DNA from: Athripsodes cinereus
Taxonomy: Eukaryota > Arthropoda > Insecta > Trichoptera > Leptoceridae
Reading direction: 5' to 3'
Assembly: GCA_947579605.1 (NCBI GenBank)
Contig: OX388316.1
Location: 18,665,290-18,729,289, forward strand
DNA: 64,000 nucleotides
Below the pieces are notes generated by a model. The model ran no database searches. It had not been told where the DNA came from and saw nothing but the letters and a program-made list of their open reading frames with translations. The translations under genes were made by a program, and so were the position numbers. This document shows positions 50,736-61,929 of the stretch, one piece after another (within the stretch, counting starts at the first letter, position 1; the number at the start of each line of letters is the position of its first letter).

Positions 50736-53160
50736 ATTGCATTAATTGTTGATATTTTTTTAATGAAAATGTCTTATTCAAAAATAACCAAGGAAGCTTT
50801 TTATCGATTCTTTTGGTCGCCTTTGGTCTTGAAAATGCAGGAAAGGAGGAATTAGTCTTCTTCATTCATCACTGAAGAAATAATATTCTTAATATAGGAG
50901 TTAAGTCAGTGTTTTTTTTATCTATAAAAGCAGCAGACGTGTTAATTTACAAATTGGCAAAATATATTCATTCATGTCAGTTTATTATTTTGTTTTTAAA
51001 ATGAGTTGTTTAGTATTCAGTATCGTCTTCGAGGAAAGTCATTTGTTTTTATCATCGAATCGTGACTCGTTGACACAGTGTTGCTTTTGAAATGATGAAT
51101 ATTATTTTAGAGACTGAAAGTCAAATCATCGTTACACCTAGTAAACGTGTAGTTTGTACCTTTGATAACATTCACATACATAATAAAATGATTTTGCTAT
51201 GATAGTAGAACTCTCATCTTTCTTGGAAACTTTCATGATCTTGAATGATGTCTAAGATTATGACGATGCCAATTTAGTCATGATGATGTAGATGGTTAAT
51301 ACATCCACAGTATGACAACTTCTATAAGATAATAATATTATAATATTACTATTATAATTTGTTTAGTTGAACATACAGTACAGCAAGTGTAAGACATGAA
51401 TAGGGAGAACATCTTTGAAATATAGTGCATTTTGATTGATACAAGTTTATGATGTTCGTCACTGCTATCTATTTATTTATCTTAGTTTCTATCTGCTAAG
51501 ATGATGTGCTACTTTTGTATATTTATTAGAAATGTGACAAAATATTATCACTTTCACAATTGTGATTAAATTTTCTTTCATGTACCTACATTTTGTAAAA
51601 TTCTTTATAAGAATTTATACAATTTCAAGTATCTAAGCGATTTTTTTAGAAAAGTTTCTGTAAGGCAACATAATTCATACCGAGTCTAGGAGAAAACTTT
51701 ATCGACATCTTAAGTATGTCGTTTTTTCTAGTACTTTTTGATTAATTCTACGAGAACAGAATTAGATTTGGCCTTATTTGAGAATCAGAAATGTTGTTGC
51801 ATGCAATATTTTCAATGCTACTCTAAAAACTTATTTTATAAACACAGATAACGTGATACTTAATTCCTGAGTGTACTTCAATGTTTCCATTGGATATACT
51901 GGGTGGAAACAAGCTTCCTCCATTTAGAACTAAGAGTAAGTTATTTCGAAGGAATCATCTCTTCTGAGAAAATTTTTAATGCTCTCTATTACTACAAAAG
52001 TGAAGTATCAAGAAACTCCGTCTTTCAAGCAATACTCAACTTAAACGAGTAAAAAATCCTGAAAACCTACACTTGTATGAGATTAAAAATAACTTCAAAA
52101 CAAATATATAGTAACGTTGTCAGTTAATTAAGTTTAGATACAAAATAAATAGTAGGCATATAACATTGGTTCCGTTTTATTTAATCTGACGGCACTAGGC
52201 CTAATAAGCAGGGTATAAGGTAATTTAATAATTACATACATTATTTTTATTACAGATGTATTAAGTTTTATAAATAAGGTTTTATTATAATTTATATGTA
52301 TTATTATTATTTGATTGATGCTTTATTAATAAAAATCATAGTAATAATATAATCAATTGTATACGTACGTGTGTTTGTCGGTGTTCTATGTGTCTATATC
52401 TTCAACTTCAATCAATTGGTAATGTTTGTAATAATAATGTACAGGCATGTAGCAATTACTTACAAATAATATCTAATCATGAAAAAAAAATACATGTACA
52501 GCTAGACTTCTCTTTCGTTAACTTTGATTAAATAAAAAATCTCATTCACAGAATATTTTGTTTTGTTCACTGTGTCGGTGTTTAGGTAGTAGAATTCCAT
52601 TATGAACTTAAAAAAAACATTTTTTATTTAATTTCAATTTGTTTTATGTTACATCTACTAAATGTTAGAAAGACTTTTGAGATTGAGGATGTTTGAAATT
52701 CTATTATATTTCTGTCAAATTATTTTTGCAATTATATGAAACCGGTCGCGGATGTATTATGCTTTATAATATTGATAATTCACTCGTACAATAATGTCAC
52801 GTAATTATCATATTAATGTCAATGAAATAGTTTTTTTTTTTTTTTTAATATTTTCTTTTATGCAGTCTGGTCTTCGGGATCCTTTTAGTTTCAAGCTTTC
52901 GGTGATCATGCTTTTTTTTAGTACCCAAGCAGAGTAACAATTTGCCAAACCTTCTCTCCCTTAGAAAATGTCGTAAAATGTAGATATGTATGTAGGTATA
53001 TATTCCAAAATTAAACGCATTAGTTTTAAATTCCAAAAATGAGCTGAATTACAGCAATATCGCCTTTGTGCTGTCCACTGGGTGTTAAATTTCACATTAT
53101 TACAAATAATAATGTTTGTAGATTTTTGTGCTTTTGTAACATACAATTATTTCATCAGTT
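50736..53160. other. A+T-rich stretch, no recognised gene
   Basis: There is a T-run of about 18 at 52829-52846. Otherwise only short frames and nothing assignable. Confidence 0.5.
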
Positions 53161-53256
53161 TCGCCTCTGTTTTAATCGCCGATTACCAAAAAGAAGTGGT
53201 CTGGTCCCCTGAGGCGGCCTATCCACGTTATTCTTAACATTATTATACTTGTGCAG

Positions 53257-53588
53257 ATGGTGCGGTAATGACCGAGACACTAGTGGGTCCACTGAACCAA
53301 TGCCCGGGTGAAAGTATCACCTTCCATCATACCTATACTCGTCCGACTGCCGGTGCCGACTGTAATACTGGAGGACGTCCGTATGTTACCATTGTAGGTG
53401 CATTGCATAGGTACACAGCCGTACGATTTCAAAATAATGTAATTGAAAAGGTTTGCGTTCTACAAATTGCTCCCATGACAAATTGCTGGTATTCGGGTAT
53501 GTCTTTTAGGTTTCAGATTTTTGATCGAGAGATTCAGGGTTCACCTCCCATTCTCGATCTACGAGACAAGGTTTTTTTTAGTGTTTAA
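53257..53588 (+). CDS. Candidate exon of an unidentified gene
   Basis: From 53257 to a stop at 53588 one plus frame is open for 106 codons after an internal ATG at 53268. The DNA is close to half G+C for about 170 bp, unlike its neighbourhood. Just upstream is TTCTTAACATTATTATACTT then GTGCAG, a plausible branch site (CTTAAC) and acceptor ending at 53256. The codons before the ATG are open back to it, so an internal exon is a natural reading. Possible donors are GTATGT at 53382 and GTAGGT at 53395. The peptide starts MTETLVGPLNQCPGESITF and has several cysteines (QCPGE, DCNTGG, VCVLQ, NCWYSG). I do not recognise the family. A D1 repeat copy follows from 53600. It might instead be part of an unrecognised transposon. 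Confidence 0.33.
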
Positions 53589-53599
53589 TATATTAGCGT

Positions 53600-53790
53600 A
53601 CGGTTTCTTGTAAAAGATAGGTATTCGTAAAACCTCACGTATAAAACATTTTCAATTAATCGTTGAGATATGCCACAGTCCCTTAATGTCTTAAATTTTT
53701 ATTCGCACTAAGAGGACAATTCGCATGTTTATTATATGCAATAAGTCTGCTGGATACCCCACCTGTGGGACATGCCGTGATGGTATAGAT
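53600..53790 (+). repeat. Dispersed repeat D1, plus-strand copy
   Basis: TTTCTTGTAAAAGATAGGTA, TCGTTGAGATATGCCAC, CCTTAATGTCTTAAATTTTT, AAGAGGACAATTCGCATGTT and CTGCTGGATACCCCACCTGT then GGGACATGCCGTGATGGTAT. The palindrome has a one-base change. Confidence 0.82.
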
Positions 53791-54359
53791 AAATAATATC
53801 TGCTGGGTGTAATCATTATCCAAAATCTTAGACTAGTTTTAGAGAAACAATACTTATTTATCGTACTTGGTGAGTCCGACAAATAAAAAAAGTCAAGTTA
53901 TACCCAATTTCAAAATACATTTCTCTGTAAAAAAAGCATGGCTTTAAGACTGAAAATATCTTTGTACTTTAATTTACAAATCAATAAATATTCATTTATT
54001 CGTCTACTTATATTTTTTGAATGCGTCATTCAAAAACTCATTTCAGAAGTGTGCCTTTGTCATTATTGTAACACTTTCGAAGAAATGTGATACCGTCTTT
54101 ACATACATGATACAATGATGTATTGATTGATTACATTATCACGTCTTTTGATGAAATTTAATTAGATTTGATAGGCGGAATTCATAATAGCGTAGATGTT
54201 TTATACTTCAGTTTTTTTTTTCATATCGAAAAAAAGCTTGTTAATATTCAATTGAAGATGATGAAAGTTTTTTATGGGATGTATGATACATGTCGTTCGT
54301 ATGAAAAAAAATAATATTTTATCTTTGTGATTTTTTCATTAATTCTAGAGTTGTGCTTT

Positions 54360-54412
54360 CTAGTTCACTGGCAGCTCCACTTGTGGTAGATGCCGTAATG
54401 GTAGGTATATAT
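54360..54412 (+). repeat. Dispersed repeat D1, 3'-end piece
   Basis: CACTGGCAGCTCCACTTGTG then GTAGATGCCGTAATGGTAGG. Decayed. Confidence 0.6.
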
Positions 54413-54524
54413 AGATAGATTAGTTGTTTGTTATCTGAGCCGGTCTGCTCCACCCTCCCAATACAAGCATATTGCTTTCTGTGAAAATACGTTTGTAATT
54501 ATAACAAACCTAGATTCAACTATC

Positions 54525-54585
54525 TATATCATCACGGCATTTTTCACAAGTGGGGTATCCAGTGGGGGATATGCATTTTATAAAC
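54525..54585 (-). repeat. Dispersed repeat D1, minus-strand 3' end
   Basis: ATCATCACGGCATTTTTCAC then AAGTGGGGTATCCAGTG. It faces the plus-strand piece at 54360-54412 about 110 bp away, so the two together form an inverted pair. Confidence 0.7.
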
Positions 54586-54610
54586 ATAGTTTATTCTATC
54601 TATTATAGAG

Positions 54611-54790
54611 TTCGTCGGTAGCCTGGAGTTAGAGTCTCGGCCTCGTGAACAGGGGGTCCGTGGTTCGATCCCAGGTGCCTCCAAACTCCCTTTTCACGAC
54701 ACAAGCTTTTAGCTTACTGTGAAAGGTGTATAGGGTTGTATTTGGGTTTATAACAAAACCCAGATATATCTTTTTTTTTAAAAAAAAATG
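54611..54790 (+). mobile_element. tRNA-derived SINE, family S2 (plus copy)
   Basis: It begins TTCGTCGGTAGCCTGGAGTT, has the B-box GGTTCGATCCC at 54662-54672, then CTTTTCACGACACAAGCTTT and TTAGCTTACTGTGAAAGG. It ends TTTATAACAAAACCCAGATA with a T/A-rich tail. By eye more than nine positions in ten match the minus copy at 42106-42263, so the family is fairly young compared with S1 and D1. A short GGGTTTataaCAAAACCC inverted repeat at the 3' end is shared by both copies. Confidence 0.92.
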
Positions 54791-55118
54791 CCAATAAAAC
54801 TTAACTGTTTAAAACTTAATCTGGTCTGGTCTTAGGACACCCTAAAACAGAAAAAAATGGAACACCTATTCATCATCGGGACTCCACGAGGTGGATCAGA
54901 TTCATTTGAAAGACCTCAAATGTTGATAAGTTGTAAGTGTAAGACGGTTAAGTATTTTAAAATTTTACGGAGTTTGTTTATAAAATATTTTTTATAACTA
55001 AACTTACCCATATTTTTAAAACGAACAGAAAGATGTCAGTTTATCGAATTGATACTGGAACCAGCATATCGACGTAAGTTTTACATAAAATATAGCTATT
55101 ATGGGTTAGTTGGAAGAT
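54791..55118. other. A+T-rich stretch, nothing assigned
   Basis: A short spacer between two retroposons with no recognised feature. Confidence 0.45.
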
Positions 55119-55243
55119 ATTGCGCTTCAGCGATAAACTCGCCCATTGCACAGAATTATGTGTTCAGTGGTAATGTTGTCATGTTTTTTTTTTATTCTTT
55201 GTATACAAATTTTGTGCAATAAAGATTATTATTATTATTACAT
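55119..55243 (+). mobile_element. LINE 3' end with (TTA)n tail
   Basis: In one frame the end of a polyprotein, DKLAHCTELCVQW and TAA, matches the KLAHCTKFICLV end at 33332-33505. It is followed by a TTTTGTGCAATAAAGATTAT then (TTA)n tail equal in layout to 33297-33272. Only the last 15 codons and the short 3' UTR remain, so this is a strongly 5'-truncated insertion of the same subfamily. Confidence 0.82.
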
Positions 55244-55837
55244 AATTTCTACAACATAGTTAAATAAAAACTTTATAAATAAACCACAATCGAACATTGC
55301 TCATAATTATAATATAACGATTTAAATAATAAAGCATTGTGTATGCACTGTATGTACAATAATATTTATAATGATTATATTATTACCTATGTGCAAGTGT
55401 TAATGAAGATTGATTTGTAATAGATGTTCATTAGACTCCAATCATTAATCAATATTTTAGGTGTGTTCGCCTCCGGCTAATTTTATTATTAAATCACAAA
55501 GCTGGTAATTGTTATTTAATATTCTATTCGGAAAATAAAATCAGTTATTTTAATAACATTATAGGTAATTATTTCACTATTGTACGTTTAAAGATACATT
55601 GATACAGACTGAAGTGTACTTCAGCTTTCACGGTTTTCTATGAAGAGCTTTCGGATTATCCATGCGTTCACTTTCATTGTTTGTTAAAATTTATGATGTG
55701 TGTTATGGAGAACTTGAAGCATATATTGAAAAAAGCTTAGTATTTTTAAATATCTAAAACAGTTCAAATATTCAAAACGAAGCGTTAAATCTATTTGACA
55801 TTGAACAATTTATTTACTATTTATTTTATAAATCATC
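55244..55837. other. A+T-rich stretch, no recognised gene
   Basis: Nothing assigned. Confidence 0.5.
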
Positions 55838-55985
55838 GTCATCATCATCGCCCTCAACGCTCCTCTCGGGAGCACAGGGCAGAAACCAGTCTCCTCCATT
55901 CAGAGCGTTTCTGCGTCAATTGCGTCACCTCTTTCCACGATATTCCCTGCGCTCTGATATCGTTGTCATAGGATTATTATTTTAT
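55838..55985 (-). mobile_element. LINE-associated repeat fragment, family R4 (copy 2)
   Basis: A (CAT)n-rich start (TCATCGTCATCATCATCG), then CTCCTCTCGGGAGCACAGGG, CAGTCTCCTCCATTCAGAGC, TTGCGTCACCTCTTTCCACG and GCGCTCTGATATCGTTGTCA. Seen from the minus strand it would be a 3' UTR ending in (GAT)n. It matches the fragment at 17044-17130. Confidence 0.65.
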
Positions 55986-57600
55986 TTTATATACCTACAC
56001 TGACGTAAAATTATTTTGGGCCTTTTAAAAATTATTACACTCAAAATAGCTTCGATATAATGACATTTCTTTACGTCGTGATTTTTTGCTTGTTTAATTG
56101 TTTGTGAAACTGTAAATTGTTAATTAATTAATTTTGATAGATTTTACAATATGCAAAGATACTGGGAGTAGCTATATACTTTCAATATGATTTGTTAAAT
56201 TTTAATTTATGTATGTGCATACCATGTTTTTTAATATCAAATATTTTACATCAGCATACTTTTATAATATAATGCTAGCGCTAATGAGTGCCGTCCCAAA
56301 CTGAAATACCAACAAGAATCGTGATTAAAATTGTACACAACATGAATACACAAGATTAACTGGATATTAAAACCCATAAAAAAGAAAGATCAATTAACTT
56401 TTCCCAATTAAAATTGGATTAGATAATACTTAATATTGATTATTTATTACAGTTTTTATAAATCTTTACATAATCTCAAGTATTTATTCTATGATACAAA
56501 CATGTAAGTATCTGTCTATCGTATTTGCTATTGGTATAAAAAAACACTTTCATTTTTATACAAGGGTTTAGAAGTCACGTTTTTTACGTAAGCATATTTT
56601 GATAAATAGACGAATTTCTATATTACTGTGCTTAGCTAGGTACACATATTATTATTGTAAATGATTGGTTGGATATAACAATAATGTAAAGATTGTTATT
56701 ATTTAGTATTACAATGTATCTTAAATTGATAGATCATCAATAAAACATTTTTTGTGTACGGTTATGTATGGTACTTTCGCTAAATAAGTTGGCGGATATT
56801 TCTTATGTATATATTATTCACGCGAAGACTTAGACTGATTTTTTGTTACGATAAATACTTGATGTAATTTTAGTTACAATGCCGAAGCATTCAGTTTTTA
56901 AGTATCAAATCTGTTTACAGCTTGTTATTTTGTGATTTTCATATGTGCAATTTTGTGAAAGAAAAAATGTTTATAAAAAGTTGATATTATAAAAACGCGG
57001 GTATAAAAAATCTCATGATTCTTATTTTAAACAATTTCAAAAATTATTATTATTTGAAAAGATGTATTTTTAATAGTATGGCAATAAAAACTTATTTATT
57101 TTTTTCGTTGTTTTCAGGTATGTTGCAGTATGAATATTTGCATAATATTTTGGATGTAACAAAAACGAAGACCGTTTGAGCAGTAAGTAAAAATATGTCT
57201 ACAGGTATAACGTGAGAAATATGATAATCATTCTATAAGTTATTATGTTAGTTGTCAATGCTGTAATTATCATATAAAATCTGAGAGAAATATTAATACC
57301 ATTTTTTACTGTCAAATAACCTATTGTTTTGAACATATCTGAGTGTTTGATTTCCAATACCTAAACATCGATTTTTTTATAATTGGATAAGGATATTGGA
57401 GGTAGGAAAATTAAATTTAAGTTTACATTAAATCCTTATCCTATTAAAATATTATGCTACTTATAATTGGAGATATTGATTCTGTAGCATATTTAAAATA
57501 CACAGCATAATTAATCAAACTAGGTTATATAGATTCGTTGAACGCTGTTTCCTTTTCCTTTGCGTTTGGTTTTTGTTATTTTTGTATAATTTTGTTACAA
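55986..57600. other. A+T-rich stretch, no recognised gene
   Basis: Nothing assigned. Confidence 0.5.
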
Positions 57601-57715
57601 CGTGCATGTCGTAGACACGCTTAATTGGGGGGGTTGGTCTGACCAGATTAATATTTTTTATTATTCATTTTATGTGTTATGTCTGTGTGTTTCTATGAAG
57701 TAAATAAATAAATAT
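57601..57715 (+). mobile_element. Retroposon 3'-end fragment, repeat family R3 (copy 3)
   Basis: CGTGCATGTCGTAGACACGC, TTAATTGGGGGGGTTGGTCT, GACCAGATTA and a tail TTCTATGAAGTAAATAAATA. It is diverged from copies 1 and 2 but keeps the order and the ATAAATAAAT tail, which fixes the plus orientation of the family. Confidence 0.7.
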
Positions 57716-58880
57716 GAACAGTTTGTGAAATAGACAATAGTGTACTAGAATTCATAACCTTGACTCCTTTATAATATGGTTACTTAGTATTGTTTACAAG
57801 TACTGCATCCGTTTGCATAACAATTACCTTACGTTTGTCATACCTAATCAATATATAGAATGTAATTTGCTTTATTAAAAGTTAATAAATCAGTTTCAAC
57901 TATCCCCGCTGTAAATAACGGAATAATATGTTTTTATTGAGCTCCGATTATATCAAAATTACTCTGAATATAATTATTGTTATTACAGGTCAGTTTTGTG
58001 TAAATTCCCACGATTAAATTAATTGTATGATAAATATTATTTTATTGTTCAATATATTTACCATATTTGCCATTTGTCTTACTTCTCCAGATAACTTTGT
58101 TAGATATGCATATTCTAGTAAAATCATATATTTTAGAATAGTCACGATTGTAATTTTTTCAAGATCTGACTAATATCTTCTTAGAGAGCCCAGACTAGAA
58201 TAGGATATTAAGGGGAGGTATTTGTAAATATCACGTATTCAAGACGCTAATGTCAAATTCGCTATAAGGTTTACCTCAATGTTTTATTTTTATTGACTGA
58301 GAGATGATAATTTGCGTGTTATTTTTTATTTTTGAGGGATACCATGATGTTTGTAGGTGGAGAGATAGAGATTTTTCTAGATTAGCATTGCATCTTGACT
58401 TATTTTCGTTTAGAACACGTTGTGTTGAAAAAATCGACAAAAAGTTTCACCGAGAGCCGTGATTTCTATTTAAGGCTGTATGAATGTAATAAAATAAGAA
58501 ATTTAATAATGATGCGGAAAATATTTTGTCCCAGGGGGGCAGTTTATTTATATTTATTGTTACTTCCTCTTTTATGTTTAATTAACACTTTAACAGTGTT
58601 AATAAAGTGTTAAAATGTTTAATTATAAACTGTTAAAGTGTCGCCATAATCCACGGGAAATCAATAAAACACACGATTTGATGACGCTCGTCAGCGTGAA
58701 TCTTTTAGAAGGTTATGAAAATATACAAAATTGAATTATTCAAAATAATTTAAAGGTCAGTTTGCCACTTCAAATGTAGGAAATGCTAAAAGAATATTAA
58801 TATACCTACCCATATAAAATAAAGAAGTTTATTGTTGTATTTATCAGGGTTATTTAAATGTATTATTTACCTATCTGTAT
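57716..58880. other. A+T-rich stretch with two decayed D1 pieces
   Basis: Pieces of D1 may be seen at 58200-58360 (GTTTACCTCAATGTTTTA, GACTGAGAGATGATAATTTG) and at 58755-58795. At 58566-58612 AACACTTTAACAGTGTT lies next to AAAGTGTT in a small nested palindrome. No gene recognised. Confidence 0.4.
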
Positions 58881-58884
58881 TCTC

Positions 58885-59250
58885 ACGACATATCCCACAA
58901 GTGGGACTAGCTAAGTGTGTTGAACATATAGGTCGTCCTTTATGTGCCAATGATTTATAGATATTCAGGATAAGTGGCTGAATTGAAGATATTTAAAGTC
59001 AACTTCTTCTTCTTCTTCGCCCTCGCGTTTATCCCATTTACTTGGGGTCGGTTCTCCTAGTCCTCATCTTTTAAGTTTTCCGGTTCCCTGTGTCCTCCGA
59101 GCGCAACTTTGCCTCCTGGTCTCTGGCAATTGTGGACATCTAGGTATAAAGATATTTAAAGTCAACAAAAATATATATATGCCTTTTATAGGACATTTGA
59201 TAGAGTTGGAAACCTTTTCTCTACTGGCGACTTTTTTGAGTGTTAAGGAC
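58885..59250 (-). repeat. Dispersed repeat D1, minus-strand copy split by a retroposon
   Basis: Left part: CACGACATATCCCACAAGTG then GGACTAGCT, GGTCGTCCTTTATGTGCCAA and GATATTCAGGATAAGTGG. After the insertion at 59004-59148 and the duplicated 18 bp, the body resumes with GCCTTTTATAGGACATTTGA and a decayed remainder. Removing the insertion restores the family order. Confidence 0.75.
58986..59166 (-). mobile_element. Short retroposon with perfect 18-bp target-site duplication
   Basis: AAGATATTTAAAGTCAAC occurs at 58986-59003 and again at 59149-59166 without change. Between them lie 145 bp starting TTCTTCTTCTTCTTCGCCCT and containing TTATCCCATTTACTTGGGGT then CGG, and GTCCTCCGAGCGCAAC. On the minus strand this is a short body ending in a (GAA)n tail, which with the duplication means target-primed reverse transcription. 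It is a SINE or the extreme 3' end of a LINE with the (GAA)n tail type seen at 50722-50735. The long frame crossing the boundary is accidental. Confidence 0.9.
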
Positions 59251-60065
59251 ATAATTTATTTATTTGTTTCAAAAAATTACGGCATAATCAATAATTTGAT
59301 ACAATAAAAAAATACAGCAATAATATTATTATACATGTCAAAAAAGCTAACATACATTATCACCAATAAAATCTGATTGCAGCCTCAAGGAAACACTCAA
59401 TAAACAAAATATGTACATTACAGTTACATTGTGTACAAATAAATGTTTTAACATTACATCTACATTCATGCATTGATTTCAGTGTTATTTACAACAAACT
59501 GAAATTAAAATTATGTACAAAGTTTGCATGAATTAACCATTGAATACAACAGCGATATTTCATCATTGATATAATAGGATCATTTTCATGTTTTGTTGTA
59601 AATAGATATTCACGTATTTTTTCGTATCTTATGAATTATAGATGGATTGTGAAACAATTGAAGCAACCGATATTCATATTGTCTATTATATTGTACAATA
59701 AATAAATTGTTAGTACTGTCTGCAGTATTATAATATCTATTGTAAAACATGCATAATGAATATAATGATTGTAGTGGATTATTGTTGGTAGATACTTGTA
59801 TTGTCCATCGTCTATTCGGATGAGCTCAAATAGAATTGTTTTCCTACGATGATGTTGTAGGTTGGTGCGTATTATCAGACTTTTCTGGAAAAAGCCGGTA
59901 AATTTTTACATTAGTTTCCTTTTTATTATTATTCATAAACGAAGATAATAATTATTCTTTAGTTCCGGTTAATCATAACGTGACCTCAAGTGAATTAACT
60001 GTTCAAAACTTCATATAAATAGATATCAACATGATTATATAACATATATAGGTACTCAATTCGTA
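59251..60065. other. A+T-rich stretch, no recognised gene
   Basis: Nothing assigned. Confidence 0.5.
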
Positions 60066-60269
60066 CACATTGAGCTTGTCCCAAATTAAGATACGAATCT
60101 TGCATTATGGGTTCTAACTTGACGATACATGCAATGCACTAAACATGTAGAATATGTTTCACCTGAGTTTGAAAAAGCGCACTCTTCTTTCTGCCCTGGT
60201 TGGGAATCGGACATGGGACCTCGTGACTCGAAGGGAAGAGCACTTCCACCTCCGCGCTACACCGGCTGT
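60066..60269 (-). mobile_element. tRNA-derived SINE, family S1 (minus copy)
   Basis: The plus strand reads CACATTGAGCTTGTCCCAAA, TTAAGATACGAATCTTGCAT, GAAAAAGCGCACTCTTCTTT, CCTGGTTGGGAATCGGACAT then GGGACCTCGTGACTCGAAGG, and ends TCCGCGCTACACCGGC. The layout follows 44803-45050. The B-box has one change (ATGTCCGATTCC on the minus strand), so it is an older copy than that one. Confidence 0.88.
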
Positions 60270-61259
60270 TAAATATTTGTGTAGTAATGTCTCCATGAAT
60301 TGAAAAAATCGGGTTGGAATTTTTTTAATAAGAAAACATTCAGTTATCTTTTTTCTTATTGCTTAAATAAATATTCTAGAAATGAAATGACACTTGCATA
60401 ATTGTTTCTCAATACACTTTTTTATATACATACATGCCGAAATATTAAGAATAGAAAAATACTTTTTGTATATTCTATAAGAAGGTATTTGTAAACTTCT
60501 TATGTATTAATGTCTTTGGGTAAATTGAAACAAAAAAATCGTTCTCCTATAAATTTAACAACGCGAGGGAGACCTCTCTCTCACTTTATTCAATCTCTGA
60601 GAACGAAACGCTGATTTCAATTTATCCAATTATGGAATTTTGGCACTTGTGTACCAATACTATAAATTTATCTCTGTAAAATAAACAACCAATAATTATA
60701 TTAAAATGCTATTAAATTTCGCAAAAAGACTGACTGATTCCTTGCCTACAACATAAAAAGAAATAATTATAATGATGATGATGATGATAGCTCAATGAAA
60801 AGCAAATTACTAAAAATAATAGACCAACTCAAATCTTTGATGAAATTCATTTGATGGCAAATCAAGGTAAATTATTGTTACAGTATGTTCTGAGGTATTG
60901 AAAGGAAATAATATTACTGTTAGGTTTTATATTGTATCGACGGAAGATCATTTTCTTTAGACATTCTTCTGGTGATTCTTTTCATTATACCATTCATCAT
61001 AGGCCAAACGTCTTAATAAAGAAAGAAGTAGGTACCTAATAAAAATTACATTATACATTACTGTTATACAACTTGAATATCCGTTATAAATGTACAATAA
61101 AATACATATTTGTCTTAAGCCTTTAATAGTTTCTGGAGTGACAACTTCTAATTTTCTTGAATTGTATGTGTAATGAATGTTGATTGGTAATGCCTCATGG
61201 TATCCCCTTATGCCCTTATCCCATCATGCCCTTAAATATTAGAGAAATCACTGTTTTTG
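60270..61259. other. A+T-rich stretch, no recognised gene
   Basis: A (GAT)n microsatellite lies at 60774-60789. The rest has nothing assigned. Confidence 0.5.
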
Positions 61260-61920
61260 TTGAGTTTAGAAGAGCATGTTATGGTTGGGTATCGGATCTT
61301 CCACTTGAGAGAATGCAAGATATTTTGGGTTTGGTTCCGTGATTTGTTTTGTGTGGGATAGTGTACGACTGTACGTGTATTAATATGTGGTTTTGGATTT
61401 GTGATGTGTTGAGGGATATGTTGTTTCTTTTTTATTATTGTTATTTTGTATGGAGAAATGGTTTGTTTGTGTATTATTTCATGTATGGAGTGCAGTATTT
61501 GTTTACAGTGCAGTACAGCAGAGGCCTGAGTCAATAACACTCTTTCACGTCACGTTCCCGCTCCGTTAACGTTCGAGTATAGACGAAGTTGCAAGCAAGT
61601 GTCAATTTCGTTGCTAAAATACACAATAGTTACAAAAATTAACACTTTGGCGCAGCATCGTCTGCACCCGAACGCTAACGGAGCGGGAACGTGACGCGAA
61701 AGTGTGTTATTGACTCAGGTCCCAGCACGGTTTACAGTGCAGTATTTGCTTGTTGTGAATGTGATAATATGTATATGAATGCTTTTTGTAATTGTGTATA
61801 TTTTTGTATATGATTGATATGTTTGTAAGCTGTTTGCCCTAGTACAGGACCTACCTGGCAGGGCAGCATGGGCAGCATCAATAAAGTATGAATGTAAAAT
61901 TGTAATTTATTAAGAGAAAT
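61260..61920 (+). other. T/G-skewed stretch ending in AATAAA and A-rich tail
   Basis: Outside the inserted element at 61516-61729, the plus strand from about 61260 to 61830 is strikingly rich in T and G with few C. It then reads CCCTAGTACAGGACCTACCT, GGCAGGGCAGCATGGGCAGC and ATCAATAAAGTATG before a long A-rich tail. This looks like the 3' end of a transcript copied into the genome, either a LINE 3' UTR or another polyadenylated retroposon. The 102-codon minus frame here is an effect of the strand skew. Confidence 0.4.
61516..61729. mobile_element. 214-bp terminal-inverted-repeat element with 15-bp flanking direct repeat
   Basis: Arms 61525-61575 and 61669-61719 are inverted copies at 48 of 51 positions (CCTGAGTCAATAACAC, then CGTCACGTTCCCGCTCCGTT). 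Weaker pairing continues inward to about 61606 and 61638. Immediately outside, GTTTACAGTGCAGTA occurs at 61501-61515 and 61730-61744. The arms are much richer in G+C than the host DNA. There is no open frame. If the flanks are a target-site duplication, 15 bp is longer than for most known cut-and-paste families. The host region already contains a third GTGCAGTATTTG, so a pre-existing local repeat is possible. Confidence 0.8.
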
Positions 61921-61929
61921 AAATAAAAT

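Noticed and set aside
50476..50865. 129-codon minus-strand frame
   Set aside because: It is the shadow of the LINE polyprotein fragment on the plus strand.
61232..61540. 102-codon minus-strand frame
   Set aside because: It is explained by the strong T/G skew of the plus strand, which removes stops from the opposite strand; it also runs into the inverted-repeat element.
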